Shown: positions 1-8,174 of the stretch, one piece after another | How positions within the stretch are numbered: the first letter of the stretch is position 1 | How the letters are laid out: the number at the start of each line of letters is the position of its first letter | Assembly (NCBI RefSeq): GCF_014596475.1 | Contig: NZ_MECJ01000028.1 | Coordinates: forward strand, 124,001 to 188,000 | Direction of reading: 5' to 3' | Length of the DNA: 64,000 nt | Origin: Streptomyces sp. CBMA152 | GTDB taxonomy: Bacteria > Actinomycetota > Actinomycetes > Streptomycetales > Streptomycetaceae | Position numbers and translations under genes: made by a program | The notes under the pieces: generated by a model | Database searches by the model: none | Seen by the model: the letters and a program-made list of their open reading frames with translations, nothing else | What the model was told of the DNA's origin: nothing

Positions 1-107
1 GTGCGCCCCCACCCCCCGCACCACCCCGGTTCCGGCCACGGCCCCCGGTCCCCGTACGGCCCCACACCGCCCCGGACCCCTCCCGCGGCCTCCAGTACGG
101 TGGTCCC

Positions 108-1058
108 GTGTCCCACCCCGCCACTCACCCCCGACCCGCCCGGCGCGGCCGCCTCTTCCGTATCGCGGCCGCGGCCGTCGTTCTGCTCGCCGTCGCCGGA
201 TACCTGGTGGCGCAGTACGTGAGCGGAGGCCCCGGGGCGCCGAGATGCACGGTCGGATCCGGGGACGGGGACACCTACAAGCTCAGCCCCGAGCAGGCCG
301 AGAACGCGGCGACGATCTCCGCGGTCGGCACCTCGCGCGGGATGCCCGAGCGCGCGGTGACGATCGCGCTCGCGACCGCGCTCCAGGAGTCCGGGCTGCG
401 CAACATCACGCGCGGCGACCGTGACTCGCTGGGCCTCTTCCAGCAGCGCCCCTCGCAGGGCTGGGGCACCGTGGACCAGATCATGGACCCGGTCTACGCG
501 GCCGGGAAGTTCTACCAGCGCCTGGCCGAGGTCCCCGGCTACTCGCGGATGCCGCTGACCGTCGCCGCGCAGAAGGTGCAGCGCAGCGGCTTCCCACAGG
601 CGTACGCGAAGCACGAGCCGGATGCCACGCTGCTCACCGCGGCCCTCACCGGCCGCTCGCCCGCCTCGCTGACCTGCACTGTCGCCAAGGACGCCCACCC
701 GGGCGACCCGGCGAGGGTGCGCGCCGAGCTGACCCGCGCGTTCGGCGCGGGCGTGGCCCCCGACAAGGGCGACGGCCGCGAGGTCACCATCCCGGTGCAC
801 TCGCCCGCCCGGGCCGGTGCCAACGCCGACGGCGGCGCCGAGCAGCGCGGCTGGGCGCTCGCGCACTGGGCGGTCGCCCACGCGGCGACCCTGCGCGTCG
901 AGCAGGTGGCGTACGCCGGGCACACCTGGAACGTGTCCGGCTCGCACAAGGGCTGGCGCACCGACTCGGGCACGGCCTCGGACACCAGCACCGGCTCCGC
1001 CGGTGACGCCGCCCAGTCCGGCGCCTTCGGCCAGGTCCGGATCACGCTCGCCGGATAG
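108..1058 (+). CDS. Secreted or membrane-anchored protein with a lysozyme-like fold
   Basis: Start is the GTG at 108; the protein has 316 residues. Residues 1-16 are basic and are followed by a hydrophobic segment (about 17-36), so this is a signal peptide or membrane anchor. Residues about 60-160 contain ALQESGLRN, GDRDSLGLFQQRP and a following WGT, the pattern of the lysozyme/transglycosylase-like superfamily, in which the first Glu would be catalytic. The C-terminal 140 residues are Ala- and Gly-rich and I cannot assign them. Similar proteins in Streptomyces are often labelled heavy metal transporter, which the sequence does not support. A cell-wall role outside the membrane is an inference; no substrate can be named. 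The 107 bases before the gene show no other gene. Confidence 0.72.
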   Translation: MSHPATHPRPARRGRLFRIAAAAVVLLAVAGYLVAQYVSGGPGAPRCTVGSGDGDTYKLSPEQAENAATISAVGTSRGMPERAVTIALATALQESGLRNITRGDRDSLGLFQQRPSQGWGTVDQIMDPVYAAGKFYQRLAEVPGYSRMPLTVAAQKVQRSGFPQAYAKHEPDATLLTAALTGRSPASLTCTVAKDAHPGDPARVRAELTRAFGAGVAPDKGDGREVTIPVHSPARAGANADGGAEQRGWALAHWAVAHAATLRVEQVAYAGHTWNVSGSHKGWRTDSGTASDTSTGSAGDAAQSGAFGQVRITLAG

Positions 1059-1407
1059 CGCGCACCGAACAGCGCTCGCGATACCCGTGAATGCGCCTTT
1101 CACCCATTCGGCCGCCCATTCGGTCGGCCACTCGTAAGGGGCCACCGAACCCTTCGCCGTACACCGTTTCGTACACCCACCCCCGCACCGGCTCGAAGAA
1201 TCGTCAATTCCCTTGAGAACAAGGGGATCTGACGTCACATCAGACGACTACCCACCGGTTCGTTTGCCCGTTTTTATCCGAACCCGATAATGCGACGCAT
1301 TGCGAACTCTTTACATGGGATCACCGCAACCTCCGCCGCCCTTGGACCGGTTGTCACTGCGTCCGAACGCCGGACAGATCAGAACAGTCCCTGTCTGAAG
1401 GAGCATC
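1059..1407. promoter_or_regulatory. Intergenic region upstream of the small secreted protein
   Basis: No gene is visible in these 349 bases. The stretch 1170-1330 is clearly more AT-rich than the surrounding DNA, as expected for a promoter. It contains the 8-base palindrome TGACGTCA at 1230-1237, inside a looser inverted repeat (TCTGA at 1228-1232 and TCAGA at 1240-1244). The gene downstream has a good ribosome site, AAGGAG, seven bases or so before its ATG. No -10/-35 pair is convincing. Confidence 0.4.
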
Positions 1408-1857
1408 ATGTCCCTCCCCCTGACCCGTCGGATCGCCCGTGTCGCGCTGCTCATCGCGGCGGGCGCAGCGCCCGTGGTCGGTGCGGCCGGCTCCGCAAGC
1501 GCCGCCGGTCTCCCGGAGACCCCGAACCTGAGCGGCCTGAGCGCGCTCGACGGCGCCAACCTCGGCAACACGGTCGACGGCGCCGCACAGAAGGCCACCA
1601 ACCTGGCGGGCGACGCCGGCAGCTCGGCGGTCAAGAAGGCGGTCCCGGCCGCGGGCAAGACCGTCGGCAAGGCGGGCAAGACGGCGACCCCGGCCGCGCA
1701 GAAGGCGGCGGGCGACGCGGCGGGCAACGCGGGCGACCTCCTCGGCCAGACCGCCAAGTCGGCCTCCCTGGACGGCCTCCCGGTCGGCGGCCAGCTGCCG
1801 ACGGGCGGCCTGCCGTCCACCGACTCCCTGCCGCTCAAGGGCCTGCCCGTCGGCTGA
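1408..1857 (+). CDS. Small secreted Ala/Gly/Lys-rich protein
   Basis: The protein has 149 residues from ATG 1408, preceded by AAGGAG. Residues 1-31 are a typical Sec signal peptide: a basic start, a hydrophobic core and an Ala-rich end at ASA/AG. The mature part is low complexity, with many Ala, Gly, Lys and Leu residues in short repeated phrases (KKAVPAAGKTVGKAGKTA; GLPVGGQLPTGGLPS), no Cys and no catalytic motif. Homologues in Streptomyces are sometimes labelled ATP-binding protein, but no nucleotide-binding motif is present. It is probably exported and cell-wall associated. The function is unknown. A strong terminator follows within 20 bases. Confidence 0.72.
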   Translation: MSLPLTRRIARVALLIAAGAAPVVGAAGSASAAGLPETPNLSGLSALDGANLGNTVDGAAQKATNLAGDAGSSAVKKAVPAAGKTVGKAGKTATPAAQKAAGDAAGNAGDLLGQTAKSASLDGLPVGGQLPTGGLPSTDSLPLKGLPVG

Positions 1858-1876
1858 GCACCTGCCGCACACGCCG

Positions 1877-1910
1877 AAGGGGCCCCGGGATCCTGTCCCC
1901 GGGGCCCCTT
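1877..1910. terminator. Bidirectional hairpin between the secreted protein and dapC
   Basis: A perfect 13-base-pair stem, 1877-1889 with 1898-1910 (AAGGGGCCCCGGG and its complement), and an 8-base loop. It lies between the stop of the rightward gene (1857) and the stop of leftward dapC (1936), so it can serve both. Confidence 0.8.
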
Positions 1911-1935
1911 CTCGTGCGTACGAGAGCGACCGCGC

Positions 1936-3045
1936 CTAGGCGCCCAGGCGCTTCACGGCCGCCTCGACGCGCTCGTCCGTCGCCGTGAAGGCCACCCGCA
2001 CGAACCGCTCGCCCGCCTCGCCGTAGAAGTCGCCGGGGGCGACCAGGATGCCGAGCTCGGCGAGGTGCGCCACGGTCTCCCAGCAGCCCTCGTCGCGGGT
2101 CGCCCAGAGGTAGAGGCTGGCCTCGCTGTGCTCGATGCGGAAGCCGTGCTTGACCAGGGCGTCACGCAGGGCGGTGCGGCGGGCGGCGTAGCGCGCCCGT
2201 TGCTCCTGGACGTGGGCGTCGTCGCCGAGCGCCGCCACCGTGGCCGCCTGCACGGGCGCGGCGGTCATCATGCCGCCGTGCTTGCGGATCTGGAGCAGCT
2301 CGCCGAGCACGGCCTCGTCGCCCGCGATGAACGCGGCGCGGTAGCCCGCGAGGTTGGACCGCTTGGAGAGCGAGTGGACGGCGACGATGCCCTCGTACGT
2401 ACCGCCGCAGACGTCCGGGTGCAGCACCGAGACGGGCTCGGCCTCCCAGCCCAGCTCCAGGTAGCACTCGTCCGAGAAGACCAGCACGCCGTGCTCGCGC
2501 GCCCAGGCGACGATCCGGACCAGCTCGTCCTTGGCGAGGACCCGGCCGGTCGGGTTGGACGGCGAGTTCAGCCAGAGCAGCTTGAGACCGGCCGGGTCGA
2601 GCTCGGTCGGGTCGTCGTAGACGACGGCCTCCGCGCCGCAGAGCCGCGCGCCGACCTCGTACGTCGGGTAGGCGAGGCGCGGGTAGGCGACCTTGTCGCC
2701 CGCGCCTAGGCCGAGCTGGGTCGGCAGCCAGGCCACCAGCTCCTTGGAGCCGACGACCGGCAGGACGTTGCGGTGGCCGACGCCGACCGCGCCGAGCCGC
2801 CGCTCCACCCATCCTGTGAGCGCGTCCCGCAGCTCGGTGGTGCCCCACACCGTCGGATAGCCCGGCGAGTCCGCGGCCGCGACCAGCGCTTTCTGGATCA
2901 GCGCCGGGACCGGGTCGACCGGGGTGCCCACGGAGAGGTCCACGATCCCGTCCGGGTGCTGCGCGGCCGTCGCCTTGTACGGCTCCAGCTTGTCCCAGGG
3001 GAAGACGGGCAGACGTGCGGAGACTGCGCCCACGAAGGTGCTCAC
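1936..3045 (-). CDS. dapC: Succinyldiaminopimelate transaminase (DapC), class I/II aminotransferase
   Basis: A 369-residue PLP-dependent aminotransferase for the lysine/diaminopimelate pathway, converting N-succinyl-2-amino-6-ketopimelate to N-succinyl-LL-diaminopimelate in the cytoplasm. The N-terminal LPVFPWDKLEPYK and VDLSVGTPVDPVP stretches are typical of actinobacterial DapC. WLNSPSNPTG is the class I/II substrate-carboxylate region, and HSLSKRSNLAGYRAAF contains the PLP-binding Lys. I chose GTG 3045 because the protein then begins 14 residues before the conserved LPVFPWDKL; the open frame runs further to 3126 but that part looks non-coding. The adjacent fdxA upstream in the same direction, 98 bases away, is a common Streptomyces arrangement and suggests co-transcription. 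Confidence 0.88.
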   Translation of the reverse strand: MSTFVGAVSARLPVFPWDKLEPYKATAAQHPDGIVDLSVGTPVDPVPALIQKALVAAADSPGYPTVWGTTELRDALTGWVERRLGAVGVGHRNVLPVVGSKELVAWLPTQLGLGAGDKVAYPRLAYPTYEVGARLCGAEAVVYDDPTELDPAGLKLLWLNSPSNPTGRVLAKDELVRIVAWAREHGVLVFSDECYLELGWEAEPVSVLHPDVCGGTYEGIVAVHSLSKRSNLAGYRAAFIAGDEAVLGELLQIRKHGGMMTAAPVQAATVAALGDDAHVQEQRARYAARRTALRDALVKHGFRIEHSEASLYLWATRDEGCWETVAHLAELGILVAPGDFYGEAGERFVRVAFTATDERVEAAVKRLGA

Positions 3046-3142
3046 TTTCTCGTACCGGTTTCCGTACGTGAGGAAACGCCTCGGTCCCGTAGGCGGTGGG
3101 CGCCGTACGGGACCGGGGGGACACACGGTGTCGGTGTCGGTG

Positions 3143-3478
3143 TCAGTGCTCGCTGTCGGCGTTGATGTCGGCGGGCAGCGCAGCGATGAAGGGGTGATCG
3201 CGCTCGATCAGGCCGAGCTTGGAGGCACCACCGGGCGAACCGAGCTCGTCGAAGAACTCGACGTTCGCCTTGTAGTAGTCCTTCCACTCCTCCGGGGTGT
3301 CGTCCTCGTAGAAGATGGCCTCGACCGGGCAGACCGGCTCACAGGCGCCACAGTCGACACATTCGTCCGGGTGGATGTAGAGGGACCGCTGGCCCTCATA
3401 GATGCAGTCGACCGGGCACTCTTCGATGCATGCCTTGTCCTTAAGGTCGACACAAGGCTCCGCAATGACGTAGGTCAC
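3143..3478 (-). CDS. fdxA: Ferredoxin FdxA, 7Fe type ([3Fe-4S][4Fe-4S])
   Basis: A 111-residue soluble ferredoxin. The start is GTG 3478, eight bases after a strong GAGGAGGAA site, and gives the conserved N-terminus MTYVIAEPCVDL. The cluster motifs are CVDLKDKACIEECP, with the Cys spacing of a [3Fe-4S] site, and CVDCGACEPVCP, a classical CxxCxxCxxxCP [4Fe-4S] site. The C-terminal third is the acidic tail seen in mycobacterial and streptomycete FdxA. It carries electrons at low potential, often to cytochromes P450 or other reductases; its partner here is not shown. It is transcribed towards dapC and diverges from the acetyltransferase at 3620. Confidence 0.93.
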   Translation of the reverse strand: MTYVIAEPCVDLKDKACIEECPVDCIYEGQRSLYIHPDECVDCGACEPVCPVEAIFYEDDTPEEWKDYYKANVEFFDELGSPGGASKLGLIERDHPFIAALPADINADSEH

Positions 3479-3619
3479 GCTGTCGTTCCTCCTCGATAGG
3501 GCGCGGCGGGCCGGTCTGCGGCTCCGTCCACGTGGCGCGCGGGAGCGCGGCGTCGTCGATGCCCACACCTAGTATCTCCGTTCCGGGGCGCGATCCGAAC
3601 AGGAGGGGCGAAGAGAGCT

Positions 3620-4636
3620 GTGGAGTTCACCACCGGCGGACGGTTGATCGTCCGCATCACGCCTGAAGATCAGGGCAAACGGGTATCAGTCAGGCACCTC
3701 GCGACGACCGGGGAGCGGGGCGAGAAGTTCACCGACACGATCGGCGTTCTCACATCGTGGGAGGCCGGGGTGCTGTCGATCACACGCAGGACCGGCGAGA
3801 CGGTCCGCATCCCGGAGCGCGAGATGGTCGCGGGCAAGGTCGTCCCGGCCGAGCCCGCCCGGCGGCGCGGCCCGGCCGCCACCTTCCGGGAGTTGTCGCT
3901 GGTCAGCGCGCGCTCCTGGCAGCCGGTGGAGAGCGCGCCGCTGGGCGACTGGACGCTGCGGGCGGTCGGCGGATTCACCCGCCGGGCCAATTCGGTCCTC
4001 CCGCTCGGCGACCCGGGCAGACCGCTCGCGGACGCTCTTTCGTACGTACGTCAGTGGTACGCGGCGCGTGGACTTCCCACGTATGTGCAAACGGCGACCG
4101 GCGCCGAGGGCACCCAGGAACAGCTCTGTGTCGATCTTGAACAGGATGGGTGGATCCGCGAAGTAAGCGCCCAACTGCGGATCGCCGCACTTGCCCCGAT
4201 CGGGGACGTCGACGCGGACGTCTCACGGGTCGAGCTGTCGCGCACCGTCGGCCCCGCCTGGCTCAGCCGCTACCAGCGCACGGGCACTCCGGGCCCGCAC
4301 GTCCTGAAGGTCCTGGAGAGCGGCCCGTCGACGTGGTTCGCGACGGTGGCCGGGGAGGGCTCCTCGGCAGAGGGCGCCGCGCCCGCCGCCATCGGGCGGT
4401 GTGTGATCGACGGCCGCTGGGCCGGGTTCATGGCGGTCGAGGTGGACCCGGATCAGCGCCGCCAGGGCCTCGCGACCGCCGTGATGGCCGCGTTGGCCCG
4501 GCAGGCCCTGGACGAGGGCGCGTCGGCGGCGTGGCTCCAGGTCGAGGCGGACAATGAAGGGGCGGCGGCGCTGTACGACGCGCTCGGCTTCGCGACGCAT
4601 CACATGTATCACCACTTCAGGCATCCCTCGGGTTGA
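3620..4636 (+). CDS. GNAT-family N-acetyltransferase with an N-terminal SH3-like domain
   Basis: 338 residues from GTG 3620, which follows an AGGAGGGGCGAAGAG stretch. The N-terminal 75 residues (VRITPEDQGKRVSVR ... GVLTSWEAGVLSI) look like a small beta-barrel. Residues about 95-330 form the acetyltransferase part. The acetyl-CoA motif A is clear near residue 280, with VEVDPDQRRQGLATAVM (the RxxGxA signature), followed by VEADNEGAAALYDALGF, a canonical GNAT motif B. The substrate is unknown. Position next to fdxA and dapC is conserved in streptomycetes by my recollection, but no pathway link is evident. It is divergent from fdxA with 141 bases between the two starts. Confidence 0.85.
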   Translation: MEFTTGGRLIVRITPEDQGKRVSVRHLATTGERGEKFTDTIGVLTSWEAGVLSITRRTGETVRIPEREMVAGKVVPAEPARRRGPAATFRELSLVSARSWQPVESAPLGDWTLRAVGGFTRRANSVLPLGDPGRPLADALSYVRQWYAARGLPTYVQTATGAEGTQEQLCVDLEQDGWIREVSAQLRIAALAPIGDVDADVSRVELSRTVGPAWLSRYQRTGTPGPHVLKVLESGPSTWFATVAGEGSSAEGAAPAAIGRCVIDGRWAGFMAVEVDPDQRRQGLATAVMAALARQALDEGASAAWLQVEADNEGAAALYDALGFATHHMYHHFRHPSG

Positions 4637-4751
4637 CGAACCCCGGTCGGAACCGGAACCTCCGGTCCCATCGGCACTCCCGGAACCGACCGACCGAAAC
4701 CGGAACCCCGGCACCACACTTCCGAACTCACTGAACGGGTACGAGGCGGTT

Positions 4752-5591
4752 ATGGACCCCGAAAGCCCCGGCGCGGACGACTGGCGAGGGCAGTTCACCG
4801 AGGAGGCCCGCTGCGAGCGGCCGGACCTCGCGATGCTGTGCCTGCTGATCGGCGCGGTGGCCGACCCGGAGCTCGGCCAACCCGGCCTGGACGCGGCCCA
4901 GGTGGAGCTCGACCGGCTGGCGGGCCTGCTCCCGTACGGGGTCGACAGCGCGGGCGCCTGGGCCGAGGCGCTGGCGGAACTGCTCGGCGGCGCCTGTGAC
5001 TTCCGGGGCACCCCGGCGGAGTACCAGCGCCTGGAGTCGTCGCTGCTGCCGGAGGTACTGCGGCGCCGCCGGGGGCTGCCGATCCTGCTCTCGGTGATCT
5101 GGATCGAGGTGGCCCGTCGGGCCGGGGCCCCGGTGTACGGGGTGGCGCTGCCCGGCCACTTCGTCGTCGGGTTCGGCGGGCCGGAGGAGCGGATCCTGGC
5201 CGACCCGTTCAACGGGGGCCGCCCGCTGACCGGCGCGGACGCGGAGCTGCTGGTCGCCGGGGCCACCGGCGCCCCGCTCGACCCGTCGATGCTGACCCCG
5301 GCCGACCCGCTGGCGATCGTGCTGCGCATCCTCAACAACATCCGCGCCTGGGCGTCGGCCCGCCCGGAGCACAGCGCGGTGGCCCTGTGGGCGCTGGACC
5401 TCAGCCTCCTGCTGCCCACGCACCCGGCCCGGCTGCGCTACGACCGGGCCCAACTGCTCGTCCAGCGCGGCGACTTCCTCGGGGGAGCCGCCGAACTCGA
5501 CCTGTACGCGGACGTCCTGGAGCCGGTGGAACCCCGTACCGCCGATACGGTCCGCGGGCGCGCCCGGGCGGCGCGGGCGATGCTGAACTGA
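4752..5591 (+). CDS. SirB1-family transglutaminase-like protein with TPR-like C-terminus
   Basis: 279 residues from ATG 4752. The open frame extends upstream but that region is Pro-rich and unlike the family. The N-terminal part carries the SirB1/Transglut_core2 signature: CDFRGTPAEYQ, then RRRRGLPILLSVIWIEVARRAG and VYGVALPGHFVVGF, followed by DPFNGG. The C-terminal 70 residues (LLPTHPARLRYDRAQLLVQRGDFLGGAAELDLY) look like one or two TPR helices. The classical transglutaminase triad is incomplete in this family and the biochemical role is not established. The gene runs in the same direction as the acetyltransferase, 115 bases downstream. Confidence 0.83.
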   Translation: MDPESPGADDWRGQFTEEARCERPDLAMLCLLIGAVADPELGQPGLDAAQVELDRLAGLLPYGVDSAGAWAEALAELLGGACDFRGTPAEYQRLESSLLPEVLRRRRGLPILLSVIWIEVARRAGAPVYGVALPGHFVVGFGGPEERILADPFNGGRPLTGADAELLVAGATGAPLDPSMLTPADPLAIVLRILNNIRAWASARPEHSAVALWALDLSLLLPTHPARLRYDRAQLLVQRGDFLGGAAELDLYADVLEPVEPRTADTVRGRARAARAMLN

Positions 5592-5613
5592 GGCTCCGTA
5601 CGAGGGGACCGGC

Positions 5614-6219
5614 CTACAGCCAGCCCTTCTCCCGCGCGATCCCCACCGCCTCCGCCCGGTTGCGGGCCGCGAGCTTCTGGATGGCCATCGAGAGGTAGTT
5701 GCGGACCGTGCCCTGGGAGAGCGAGAGGGTGCGGGCGAGCTCGGCGTTGGTGGCGCCGTTCGCCGCCGCGCGCAGGACATCGCGCTCGCGGTCGGTCAGC
5801 GGGTTCGCGCCCTCCGCGAGCGCGGCGGCCGCCAGGGTCGGGTCGATGACCCGCTCCCCCGCGAGCACCTTGCGTACGGCTGCCGCGAGTTGAGCGGCCG
5901 GGGCGTCCTTGACCAGGAAGGCGTCGGCGCCCGACTCCATCGCGCTGCGCAGATACCCGGGGCGCCCGAAGGTCGTCAGGATCACGATCTTCATGGCCGG
6001 GAACTCGCGGTGCAGGGCGGCCGCCGCCTCGATGCCCGTACAGCCCGGCATCTCGATGTCCAGGAGCGCCACATCGATCTCTCGGGCCCGGGCGGCGGGG
6101 AGCACCTCGTCGCCGCGCGCGGCCTGGGCCACGACCTCGAAGTCCGGCTCCAGGCCGAGCAGTGCTGCGAGGGCCTCGCGGACCATGGACTGGTCTTCGG
6201 CCAGCAGGAGTCGGATCAT
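5614..6219 (-). CDS. NarL/LuxR-family response regulator (DesR-like)
   Basis: 201 residues. The receiver domain (1-120) has the acidic pair LLAEDQ, the phospho-acceptor Asp in VALLDIEMPGCTG and the conserved Lys in FLVKDAPAAQL. The C-terminal LuxR/GerE helix-turn-helix spans about 140-200 (LTDRERDVLRAAANGATNAELARTL ... GTVRNYLSMAIQKL). It is the last gene of a leftward operon, starting nine bases after the histidine kinase stop. The pair plausibly senses a membrane or envelope signal and controls the ABC exporter upstream, as in Bacillus DesKR or LiaSR-like modules; the direct target is inferred. A palindrome upstream of the operon is a candidate binding site. Confidence 0.92.
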   Translation of the reverse strand: MIRLLLAEDQSMVREALAALLGLEPDFEVVAQAARGDEVLPAARAREIDVALLDIEMPGCTGIEAAAALHREFPAMKIVILTTFGRPGYLRSAMESGADAFLVKDAPAAQLAAAVRKVLAGERVIDPTLAAAALAEGANPLTDRERDVLRAAANGATNAELARTLSLSQGTVRNYLSMAIQKLAARNRAEAVGIAREKGWL

Positions 6220-6228
6220 GAGCCGATT

Positions 6229-7437
6229 TTAGTGGGACTCCGGGGACGCTCCGAGCCCGGCCGCCGGGGCCTCGTCCAGCGGGATCCTCGCGATCAGCGT
6301 GAACCCCTTGGAGGACGCGGACTCCACTGTTCCGCCCGTCTTGGCCAGGCGTTCCGCCAGGCCCGTCAGGCCGTTGCCGGGAACGGGGGCGCCCGGGCCG
6401 CCTCGGCCGTCGTCGCTGATGCGCAGCTCGACGAAGCGGCCGTCCAGCGTCTGGCGTACGTCGAGGGTGATCGCGCACTTCTTGGCGCCGCTGTGGCGCA
6501 CCACGTTGGTCGCCGCCTCCCGGACCACCCAGGCGAGCGCCTCCTCCGCGCCCTCCGGTGCCTCGTCGGGCAGCTCGGCGGTGGCGGGCAGATCGGCCGT
6601 CACCCCGGCCGCCGTCAACGCGGTCCGGGCGCCCGCCAGTTCACCGGCGAGTGTCGCCCTGCGATAGCCGGACACCGCTTCCCGTACGTCCACCAGGGCC
6701 TGGCGGCTGACCTGTTCGATGTCGGCGACCTGCTGGGCCGCCTGGTCGGGATGGTCGGGGAGCATCCGGCCCGCCAGCTCGCTCTTCAGCGTGATCAGTG
6801 AGAGCGAGTGGCCGAGCAGGTCGTGCAGATCGCGGGCCAGGCGCAGCCGCTCCTCGTTGGCGGCCAGCTGCGCGACCGTGGCCCGCGCCTGGCGCAGCTC
6901 CACGGTCGTACGCACCAGTTGGCGCACGCCGCTCATGGCGAAGCCGCCGAGCAGGGCCGGGATCGTCAGGCCCGGGACGAAGTCGCCCCAGGCGCCCTTG
7001 GTGGTGAGGCCGAGCAGGGCCATGACGCCCGTCACGGCCGGGATCGCGAACTTCGCGATCGACATCGGCAGCGCCGCCCCGCAGCCCACCGACACGTACA
7101 CGAAGAGCACCAGCCAGGGCGCGTCCAGGGTCAGCGAGGTGAGGATCGCGAGGGCGGCCATGAAGGCCAGGATCGAGGCGACCGTGGAGCGGGCGTAGGG
7201 GCGGGCGGTGTGGCGGAAGACCAGGGCCAGGTAGGCGGCGACGAACGCCACCAGGGCGAGCCAGCCGAGCACGGTCGCCCACACCGTGTGATGGCCCTTG
7301 AGCAGGTCGGAGACGGGCGCCCCGAGGAACGCCAGCCAGATGCCGATCCACAGCAGCTTGCGCCCCGCCTCCTGGCGGTTCTCCGGCGGGCGGCCGATGG
7401 CGGCCATGGGCTTGCGGTCCTCCGTCACGCTGCTCAC
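6229..7437 (-). CDS. Sensor histidine kinase, HisKA_3/HATPase_c type with membrane domain
   Basis: 402 residues if GTG 7437 is used; it overlaps the permease stop in GTGA, the usual sign of translational coupling. GTG 7428 is an alternative. The N-terminal half has about five to six hydrophobic segments (residues about 25-165) and no large extracellular domain, so the signal is probably sensed in the membrane. The dimerisation box RLRLARDLHDLLGHSLSLI carries the phosphorylated His (about residue 210). The HATPase domain follows, with the N box AATNVVRHSGA and the G box ISDDGRGGPGAPVPGNGLTGL. Cognate partner is the response regulator nine bases downstream. Confidence 0.9.
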   Translation of the reverse strand: MSSVTEDRKPMAAIGRPPENRQEAGRKLLWIGIWLAFLGAPVSDLLKGHHTVWATVLGWLALVAFVAAYLALVFRHTARPYARSTVASILAFMAALAILTSLTLDAPWLVLFVYVSVGCGAALPMSIAKFAIPAVTGVMALLGLTTKGAWGDFVPGLTIPALLGGFAMSGVRQLVRTTVELRQARATVAQLAANEERLRLARDLHDLLGHSLSLITLKSELAGRMLPDHPDQAAQQVADIEQVSRQALVDVREAVSGYRRATLAGELAGARTALTAAGVTADLPATAELPDEAPEGAEEALAWVVREAATNVVRHSGAKKCAITLDVRQTLDGRFVELRISDDGRGGPGAPVPGNGLTGLAERLAKTGGTVESASSKGFTLIARIPLDEAPAAGLGASPESH

Positions 7438-8174
7438 GCCTTCAGGGTGTCCTTCCGGTACAGCCAGGCCGCGCCGCCCGCGAAGAGCAGGAAGTAGACG
7501 GCGAGGACGGCCACGTCCAAGGCGCGCGGGGCGTTGCCCGCCTCGATGGCCTGCCCGAGCGCAGCGTACGCGTGGGTGGGCAGCCACTTGGCGAGCGACT
7601 GGAGCCAGGGCGCGAAGGTCGTGGTGGGCATCCACAGGCCGCCCAGGATGGAGAGGCCGAAGTAGATGATCATCGTGATCGGGCGGACCGCGTCACCGCT
7701 GGCGAGGTAGCCGATGGCCACGCCGAGCGCGGCGAAGCAGAGCGAGCCCGCCCAGATGGAGCCGGTCAGGGCCAGCCACTGCCAGGTGTCGAACCGTACG
7801 TCCTTGACCGTGGCCGCGACCAGGAAGACCACCACGATGCAGGGCAGGGTGACCACGGCGGCGCTCGCGATCTTCGCCAGCACATAGCCGCGGCCGGGCA
7901 GCGCGGTCAGCCGCAGCTGGCGCACCCAGCCCTTCTCGCGCTCCTTGGCGATCTTCTCGCTGTTGCCCATCAGGACGGCGGTGATCGCGCCGAACGAGGC
8001 CATCGAGACCATGAAGAAGGCCGGGAAGGTCAGATCGGTGCCGCCGATCCTGTCCGTGGTGTTCTGCGAGCCGGAGATCAGCAGATACAGCGCGGAGGGG
8101 TAGATCACCGAGAAGAACATGAACTTCTTGTTCCGCAGAGTGCGGGCGATTTCGAGCTTGATCAGGGTGTTCAT
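7434..8174 (-). CDS. ABC-2 type transporter permease
   Basis: 246 residues with about six membrane segments in the ABC-2 pattern: MNTLIKLEIARTLRNKKFMFF leads into the first helix, a cytoplasmic loop contains EKIAKEREKGWVRQLRLTALPG (the coupling-helix region of ABC-2 permeases), and four helices follow before a short charged tail. ATG 8174 overlaps the ATPase stop in ATGA, and its own stop overlaps the kinase start in GTGA, so the three genes are translationally coupled. Together with the ATPase it forms an exporter of drug, peptide or lipid type; the substrate cannot be told from sequence. Confidence 0.9.
   Translation of the reverse strand: MNTLIKLEIARTLRNKKFMFFSVIYPSALYLLISGSQNTTDRIGGTDLTFPAFFMVSMASFGAITAVLMGNSEKIAKEREKGWVRQLRLTALPGRGYVLAKIASAAVVTLPCIVVVFLVAATVKDVRFDTWQWLALTGSIWAGSLCFAALGVAIGYLASGDAVRPITMIIYFGLSILGGLWMPTTTFAPWLQSLAKWLPTHAYAALGQAIEAGNAPRALDVAVLAVYFLLFAGGAAWLYRKDTLKA

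Noticed and set aside
1..107. Open frame at the left edge
   Set aside because: The Pro/His/Arg-rich translation continues out of frame through the gene at 108 and has no support.
3046..3126. 27-residue N-terminal extension of DapC
   Set aside because: It is Pro/Arg-rich and not family-like; GTG 3045 gives the conserved beginning.
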